DNA of 64,000 bases. It comes from Romanomermis culicivorax. Taxonomy: Eukaryota > Nematoda > Enoplea > Mermithida > Mermithidae. Where the stretch lies: contig CAWUHX010000018.1 in assembly GCA_963922205.1 (NCBI GenBank), positions 1,116,001-1,180,000 on the forward strand. The letters are read 5' to 3'. Each line of letters begins with the position of its first letter. Position 1 is the stretch's first letter. The notes below the pieces were generated by a model that saw only the letters and a program-made list of their open reading frames with translations, was not told the DNA's origin and made no database searches. Positions 56,476 through 64,000 of the stretch are shown here, piece by piece. A program made the position numbers and the translations under genes.

Positions 56476-58480
56476 CCAAGATTGTCGGATCTAATGCTTA
56501 ACATATTCTACAATTTATAGGATTATGTTCAAATACAATGCAATTTAAAATCTATGAACTAGAAACGTGTGCAGAGACTTCACGATTGCGCCTCAACATT
56601 GGCACCATCCCCACATTGTCATCGTCTCAAGATAGCCACCATTAAAACATTGCCACTATTTGATGTAAGATAAAAACTCTTCATTCTTTGATACTTCGTT
56701 TTTTCAAAATGGCTTCACAGATAGTAATTCCACATAAGATACTGAGGTGTAATCTTGTGAAGCAAAGAGTATGCCTCTATTTTTAATAAAAAGCCCAAGA
56801 CTAAGCCTAAGCCCCTAAGCCTAAGCCTCAGTCCGAAAAATTAAGGAAAATTAAAGGCGGCATGATTACTTCACATGATTCTTGAAAATGGTGGCACTTG
56901 GTTTGCTTCACGATCTCATGAGAAATATTGAAATATTTATTCTTGAAGCCATCTCTTAAGCCGTGGTATAAAAAATGATGAATTTTTGTCTCATATCAGC
57001 AATATTAATATGGTGGCAATTTTGGGACCACATTGGCTCAAAGGCTTGAAATTCATTTGATGTATCTAGCACATCAAGAGTCTTCATTCTGTATAGCAAT
57101 CTGCTGTACAACAGCAGCTTTTAATTAGAGGACCATGGCCACAGGATTCTGATACTTGAATTGCTCTCTTCTAACAGCTTTCCCATCTGTATACAGTAAT
57201 TTATTGATTGTGGCTCAATCAAATAATAAGTACTGCGTGTTTAGGACATCACATCAGGATCTCTAATCTGAATTTTATGTTTGGAGACACCTTGTCCTGC
57301 AATAGTGCATACAATTTGTATATTTCAATTTGTTCATCCGTTTAGTATTTTATCATTATTCGCCTTTTTCTCTTATCACATTTAACCGTCGCAAAGTGTC
57401 AACTATCAGTGCTGGATGAATTTCGTCCAAAATGGATCATTTTCCATTATGGCCCCGAATGTCGAGGTCACTCCCGAAATGATGCACCGATATTCTATTC
57501 AGCATAATAGACTTACCGCGTCGGAATAATTTAGTCTTTTCAACTTGATTATTGTTTTTAACCTGGAAAGGTACTGGATGGTGTGGAAGAGAAAAGTAAA
57601 CACCGTTGCAGGAATGCGCCCATCTCTTCTCCAGTACTGCATACTTTCAATGGAAAAAAGTTTTCCTATAAACAACGTTCGAAGAACTGGTCGTGTGGAA
57701 TGTATAGCTACAGTAAAACTCTGCTAAACCTGTTATATGCGACCTAGCCCTCTTTCTCTATCCGCCTGGCTATGAAAACTTTCACTATCATCGTCCATAC
57801 CATTGCCACTTTTTCGTATCTATCGATCGCTTTTTGAAAACTCGACTTCGCAGTTTCGCCATCCGTGCAGAAAAGTGCGGAATGTGTTCATCGATCACTT
57901 TTCTGTCAATACGCTGCCGGCTACAGTAAGTTCTGCGAAATTGTCTAAGAGTTTTCCACTGACCGCCTATATACGTCCATTGGTGAACAGTTTTGTGCAC
58001 CGTAATCCGCCAGCCACTCCGTTGGTGACAACTGAATCTTCCAACCGTGACTTACTTATCGTGTGTATTTTGTAGTGCGGATTTTTATATCATTTCTCAC
58101 TTTTTGGAGAGATCGAGGCTGGAAAAGATGTTAAATACCGTCGAAATCACCGCTTTTGTGTGTGGTAAATAGTGTGTACATCGTGGCCGATGGTAATATG
58201 GGATCAATGGAATGTTGTAAGGTGCTACTAATAGCTTTTTATTTGCATAGATGACTCACAACCACATCCTCCATAAGTCATAGCGAAAAATTTCTGAGGA
58301 ATTTAAAAGGAAAAAATTGAGCATTCTTTCAAAAGCATTACCGCATCCGATTCGCACTTGGAAACCCCTTTTCGAGCTGAATGTGGAGCGCAGAAAGCCT
58401 CCAAGCTGTAAAGTGAAATTTCACGTGATCCTCGGTCGCACGGACAGCTTCATAGGTGGGCCGCTCATTGTTTTTCACCT
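56476..58480. other. Unannotated DNA with TTAGGC-like patch
   Basis: actaagcctaagcccctaag at 56802-56822 and neighbours are degenerate telomere-type hexamers. A 72 bp candidate exon lies at 57854-57925. Otherwise nothing is recognised. Confidence 0.45.
57854..57925 (+). CDS. Candidate internal exon
   Basis: Bounded by acttcgcag and ACA|gtaagt, with a full-consensus donor. All three frames are open, for example VRNVFIDHFSVNTLPAT. Higher GC and CpG than the surroundings. No family match and no phase partner, so this is only a splice-signal-based suggestion. Confidence 0.2.
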
Positions 58481-58730
58481 ATAGTATGTTTTTCTTGAAA
58501 TGCTGCCAAATAACGAATGTGGAAAGCAAGTACTATTTCAGATTTTTGCAATTTTCTGATGAACAAAATATCATGTAGGACTGGAAATTTGTGAGCATAC
58601 TGTCCTAACCGTTAGCAATTTCTCGAGTAAAAAATTTTACAATAAGGACTTTATGTAAACGATTCTGACGACAGTACTGATCTATGTCACTTTACTATTT
58701 GGAAGCATTTTATAAAAAACGGACTATAAC
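58480..58730. repeat. MITE family 2 copy
   Basis: ctatagtatgtttttcttga at the left; inverted ttataaaaaacggactataa at the right. Internal ggaaatttgtgagcatactg is shared with 59468-59700. Confidence 0.65.
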
Positions 58731-59467
58731 TTACGTGCATGAAGTTGGAGAACTTTACACATTTCTCAGCTGAATCGGCACGTTTAGTACATGATGGCCC
58801 GAACTTGTTCAATAACCAAGAGTTATAATACAAAACACGCAATTTTATATTTATGAACTTGAAGTCGATAGCTCGGATGGTCGAGAACTGACGGAGGTAT
58901 TTGCATGAAAATCATTTTGCTTTCTGTGCCCAATTCGAATAAATTTTTCCGAATTTTTTGGTCAATGAATTTTGGACCCTTTCGAAATCGAAATTTCGAA
59001 ATTAATATCGTTTTATCAAGTTTGACTAAGTTTTGCAAGTCGGTCCGCTCCAAAATTTGCTCCGATTCTTGGTTTTGGGCCTTCTTAGGGTGAATGCAAG
59101 TCAAATTAGACGAAAATCCCTATCGACAAGGCAAATCCGAGCCGGCTAAGATTAGGCGTAGGCTGTGCTTAGGTTAACAAAAAGAGAATAATGAGTCTTT
59201 AGTTTCATTGTTTAGGCTTAGATTAGGCTTAGGCGTGCTCAGGCAAAAAGGTAGTAGTGACTCTTTAGTTTCATCATTTTGGCTTAGATTAGGCTTGTGG
59301 AAATCGCCTCAGATTTGCTTTGCCAATAGGGGTTTTCGTATGGTTTGACTTGCGTTCACTCCAAAAAGGCCGAAAACCGTAGTTTAGAGAAAACTTCGGA
59401 TGGGACCGACTTGTAAACATTCGACTCAAACTTGGCCATCAAAGACGTTTCCCACTCTATAATCCAT

Positions 59468-59700
59468 TCTTCTTGAAATGCTTCTAAACAATGAAAGTGG
59501 AGAGCAGGTAATATAAGGTTTTCACGATTTTCTGATAAACAATATATCATATAGGACTGAAAATTTGTGAGCATATTGAGACATAACTTTTAGCTCTTGT
59601 GAATAAATGTATTCATCAACTACGATATATAAAATGTTCAAAGTGTCACTTGAGAAAGTATACTTTCGTTTTTTTCGAAAAGCACTTCTAAATTAATAAA
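59468..59700. repeat. MITE family 2 copy
   Basis: cttcttgaaatgcttctaaa near 59470 and the inverted aaaagcacttctaaattaat near 59679. Internal tctgataaacaatatatcat parallels tctgatgaacaaaatatcat in the previous copy. Confidence 0.65.
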
Positions 59701-60228
59701 CCAAGTGAGGTTTAGATTTCAAATCATAGCGCTGACGACTGATATGCGGCTCCTTCATAATCATAATCTCTCTTCTCAAGTAGTCCTCAAGTTTAAAAAT
59801 ACTTGCAAGACTAATTCACATCTGAAACTGCTCTCAAGCGATTAAAACTAGCACCCAGGGAGAATGCGATTTTGGTCGAGATAAATCATCATTGTGCCCA
59901 CTTTTGTCCTGATGACACAATCAAGAATTTACTAGTTTTTCTGGATCAGTTTCATCGCATGAGGTAGTCAAAATATTACAAATACTCGAAACAGATTTCA
60001 TAAATTGCAGACAACCAGATTCAGTTCGCGTGCCGTTTTTGTGCCCGTCCACCTTTGTTATCAGAATTCTATTCAAATATTTTGCTTCCGATAGTCAGCA
60101 AAAGCTTCGTTTTGTGTGTCTCCCCGTAACTCTATTCTCCAATGTCGTTCTTCCATCAGCCGCTTGTAACTAAGGTACACGGTTTTGTGTGTTCAATAAT
60201 TCGCCATTTTCTGTTTGCCCAAATTCAG

Positions 60229-60456
60229 GTGTTTCGGTTAATGGTCTAAAATGGGCCGGACATTGTTATGCTAAATTACTGTCGTCTAGGTTTTCGTCTT
60301 CCCTCAAAATTTCGGCTCTTCTATTCTGTTCTACAATATTTTGTCAGTTGCTTTTCGGCATGCAAGAGCCATCCCTAAAAAGCCTGAGTCAACAAGCCGA
60401 CAGGTCGCCAGTCGTGTCTCTCAGCTGTTGTGCTGCAAGATTTTTTTGTTTAAGTG
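60229..60456 (+). CDS. Candidate exon, unknown protein
   Basis: Acceptor cccaaattcag|GTG and donor AGTG|gtaaaa bracket 76 open codons (VSVNGLKWAGHCYAKLL to ARFFCLSG), with moderately higher GC. Only one frame is open across the whole interval. A possible start exon (ATG 60143, ending CTAAG|gtacac) has an incompatible phase. No family is recognised. Confidence 0.25.
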
Positions 60457-60539
60457 GTAAAAATTTTGTTATCTCTGTGAAATTTTGTTCTGCTGATTCA
60501 CAGAGCAGAATGTGTCACAGAACATGCGGCCGCTGAAAT

Positions 60540-63500
60540 AGGTGATAGAAATCTCCCTTTCTCGGACTATTTGCGTCATAGAACCCGCTGCATCTGTCGT
60601 GTTGTATTCCCACTTCCTTTCCCAATGATTCTTATTTATGCCCGTTTGTATTATAATGCACAAAAAGATAGCATATAGTAGATTAGCCGGAAAATTATTC
60701 ATTCAGCTATGTTTGCTTTACCTTTTAGCTTTGTTTCTCCATCTATATATAAACCCGTAGCTGGAAAGTCAGCCATTTGGATATGGGGCTCCAATAATGT
60801 TGCATAGACTCTTAAGTTACCTACACCTGATCAGTAGCAGCCTAAACTTATTTGCATATTCGTGTGTGCCCTGGAAATTTTTTCATATCTGCTATATCTT
60901 TTGGTGAAAAGTGAACGTCAACTGATGTCGCTATTTCAAAACTGGTCCAAAATGTTAGCTACCTACGTACTTCACCACACATTTTTCAGAAAAGTGTGTT
61001 ACCTTCTAGCTTTCAGTAGTCTCGCACATTTTTCGTCCAACAAGTCATAAAATACCTGTTGATTATTTTACAAGATAAGTGAAAAATGGGTTGTAGCAGT
61101 AGTGGCAGCCTAGACTTTTTCCTTGGGCGAAAATAAAAACTTTTTTTTGTAACTTGGAGTTGTTACAGGTAGGTACGAGAATGGTAATGTATAGTCCTTT
61201 TTGTTCTCGTGCAATTTTGTGCCATTTTCACTTTCAATATGACGCTTAGAGCCTGTGAACGCGGTTTTCCCAGTGATCTACAGATGTGAAAATAGAGAAC
61301 TCTGAGATCATTGTGAAAGCTTCCCTCATAGAGTTCAACGACGAGCGTTTTTGTATGTCAATATTTGATTATAAAAAGTTTTGCATGTTATACTCGTAAC
61401 TTTACCCAACGATTCTTGTTTGCTTTCTATACAGGTCAGAAACGCCAAGAATGCCGTTGAAAATGGAGTGTCTATTCAAAGTAAGTAAAGCTAAGTTTAA
61501 TAACATTTCAGCCGATTGTATAAGCAATCTTTGGTGTTGTATCTTACAAAAAATTTATATAAATTCGAAACCACCCATATCTATTTTACTGAAACTGTGA
61601 AAAATGATCATAAAAATCATTTCAAAATTTGCTTTAATTTTTAGGAATTTTCCACATTTATATCTGAGAATACTGCCGAATTTCTTCTCATCTTCATGTG
61701 ATTACTTTTACAAGTATTAATCCAAGGTGACCTATATGATACAATTTTTGCAATTTTTAACCTTTCTCTGGAAAGATCTGAAAGTTCAATAATGGCAGAT
61801 TCACGTGCATTTAAAACGACTTCCCTGATATGATAGACCCAAAAGCGTAAGAGAAAACCACAGTACCTCTAAAGTATCAGTTGAAATTATTCGCTCATCG
61901 CAGGTATTAAAATATCTAATCTTTCTAGAGCTGGTCAGAAAGCAATTAAAACATCAAACCGCTCAATCGCATGGTAATTTCTTCAGAGATAGAGAATGAG
62001 ACAGTTCAAGAAGTTTGATCGCTCTTGAAAACGTAAATTGCTGAGTTTTTGCACAGATATTTTGTGGCCTAGCCTGGATCAAGCTTGATCACAACTGTTA
62101 CCTTAAAGATCATGGATTTCTCTTAGTGTGTGCACCTCTACTGAAGCTAATCATCTTCATTCATGTAAAAAGTTGTCGCCATGAAAGAAACTACGTCTGA
62201 ACATCCTTTCACGAGATCAAAAACAAGTTATCCTTGACGCTCGTCTAATAAATGAACTAATCTCAGAAAGCTAATTCAGATATGGCTGATTGTCCCATTT
62301 TTTCGTGGTTTTTCCGCTCGGCTGTTTAAAAATATCTCATTTTTTTGCATCCGCTACATTATTTTATTACTTTATAAGATACGATTGGATTTCACTAGTA
62401 TCAGTTTTTAAAATGAACGGACGAAACCGCTTCACTATTGATGCAGAAACAGACTTGCTAATCCCGAGACTGAGATCTGCTTTGAAAGCATTCGAGTGTC
62501 ATTATTTTACCATTCATTTTTGAGAATATTGATGAGCTTAAAAATCCCAAATTTTATAGCAAACTCTTATTTTTCGAAGCAGCATTTGGGACGCGACGAA
62601 GAAGCGATTTCGCGCAACAGTGTGCCCCGACTATGAAGTACGAATTGCGAGCAACGATATTCTTCTGAATTTATCACGTTGAGCGATTAAAATCGTGTAC
62701 AAAATTCGTCGAAGATTCGAATCCTTGAATTTCTTGGCGACTGTATTTATATTTTCAAATTTCAGAATCAAAATCATTTTGATCAAGTCGGAGTTTCTTG
62801 AAACATTAGACGTCTAACCTAAATTCAAAAACGGGTTGAAATTCACGTGTGGAAAATTTATCTTGATTTTTTGATAATTTGGCTTTATGAATCGTGTGAT
62901 GAAAAGTGATGAAAAGAACCTTTCGAAGCGAAAAACAACGATCATGTGTCTTGTTCCTCTTTCGTTATTGCTTCGTTACTGATCATGCTCATTTATCATT
63001 AGTAAAAATGAAAAGCACGTGTTGATATTAGCTACTGCTCACATTCGATGTGCTGATGAAATTTTTAATTTTTCTTTGTTCAGTGCACTTTACTGTTTAC
63101 AAACTCATCTTTCACGGGAAGGTGAAGTTTAGTAAATAATGTCGGCAAATTTATCACTGCGATTTATTTCTCGTAAATGCAAACAGCATGCCTTGAGCGT
63201 AGGAGCGCAGAGCTGTTGACCTCACCCAAATAGGTGTTTGATCCTACTCATATAATTACTTTCAAGGCGAGCATGAACTTTCCTGATCCAAAACGCAGCA
63301 ATCAGACATCAATCGATAGGTCTCGTCAAGTCCGAGATCCATGCAAGAACAGAATTTAGAGCGCATGTCCATTTTTGACAGAATTAGGGTAATTATTTTT
63401 GCCTGACTCTCCCAAGCACATTTTTTGATTTTGATCTTGACGCCTGAATGTATAGAAAGCTTTACACTGCTCCTGATGATCCATAAGCGTCATCATTCAA

Positions 63501-64000
63501 ACTCTATGACATCAATAGGGTACAGTCTTACTTTGGCGCCCATTGTTTAGAAATGGCTTTTCTTGGATGTCTCAAATTGGCGCCCATCCTATTTTGGCGC
63601 TCGTCTCACTTTGGCACCCGTCTTACTTTGGCGCCTGTCTCACTTCGGCATCCTGTCTAAGTTTGCTTTTCAGCATTTATGCTGATCATTTATTTAAGTA
63701 AGAAGCAATCACCAAATTTCAAAGATCTTTGATCGGTGGGAGTTGTATCTGCTAAAGCTCGAAATGTAACATAAAGATTTGGAACAAATTGAAAATGGCT
63801 CAGAAATTAGCAGACCATGAGATAAATATTACAGTAATGCGAAAGATCAGGCCCCAAACGTGACAGTTTTTGAGAAAGAGGAAAAGAGAAAGGAAGACAC
63901 AGAAAGAAAAGAAACTATGTAAAAAGAATAAAATACAGAACACAAACTGAAATGTAAAAACGGAAAAACGGAAACTGAAAAGGTAGGAGGACGTGGAAAC
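60540..64000. other. Unannotated DNA to window end
   Basis: No exon was recognised. A patch of 'tttggcgcccgtctcac' units lies at 63525-63655, and a purine-rich stretch at 63870-64000. The open frame at 62290-62523 has no family features. Confidence 0.45.

Noticed and set aside
53395..63660. CRISPR-like interpretation of short regular arrays here and in the foldback arms
   Set aside because: The genome is eukaryotic; units are direct minisatellites without unique spacers.

Overview
The window is AT-rich, intron-rich eukaryotic DNA, most likely from an invertebrate animal. The only clear host gene has at least seven short exons with GT-AG introns. It codes for the C-terminal half of a KHA1/CHX-type monovalent cation:proton antiporter (CPA2 superfamily) on the + strand, 5495-22399. 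Its N-terminal exons lie before the window or were not recognised. Degenerate TTAGGC-type hexamer tracts (3661, 56797, 59145-59300) are compatible with a nematode, but the lineage cannot be settled from this sequence.

Between 22.87 and 47.34 kb lies a 24.5 kb block of three nested mobile elements whose joints can be read to the base. The outer one is a Ty3/gypsy-like LTR retroelement on the + strand (element 2, 22876-47334, target duplication CATG). Its 5' LTR is split by a second, related LTR element on the - strand (element 1, 23003-38257, duplication CATT). The 3' LTR of element 1 is in turn split by a 10,250 bp Polinton/Maverick (23485-33734, duplication CACGTG) with terminal inverted repeats of about 1 kb. 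The Polinton codes on the - strand for a packaging ATPase, a membrane protein, several small proteins, a chromodomain integrase, an adenain-type protease, penton, a minor capsid/core-like protein and the major capsid protein. No protein-primed DNA polymerase B was seen. Most of these genes carry nonsense codons or frameshifts.

The two LTR elements share an unusual layout. An env-like glycoprotein region follows gag directly and, in element 2, precedes pol. The gag tail and env share a frame in element 1, and the env tail and protease share a frame in element 2. Element 1 has no pol at all.

The rest is older repeat debris. There are three foldback elements (3909-5266, 20839-22005, 55200-56465), each with minisatellite-built inverted ends and a 9-10 bp target duplication. 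There is a hAT element with a perfect 8 bp duplication (47862-49261), a Tc1/mariner-like non-autonomous element (14144-14680), several MITE families, a 1 kb minisatellite of about 97 bp units (11385-12445), and a few weak candidate exons at 54-60 kb. No rRNA, tRNA or CRISPR array was recognised.
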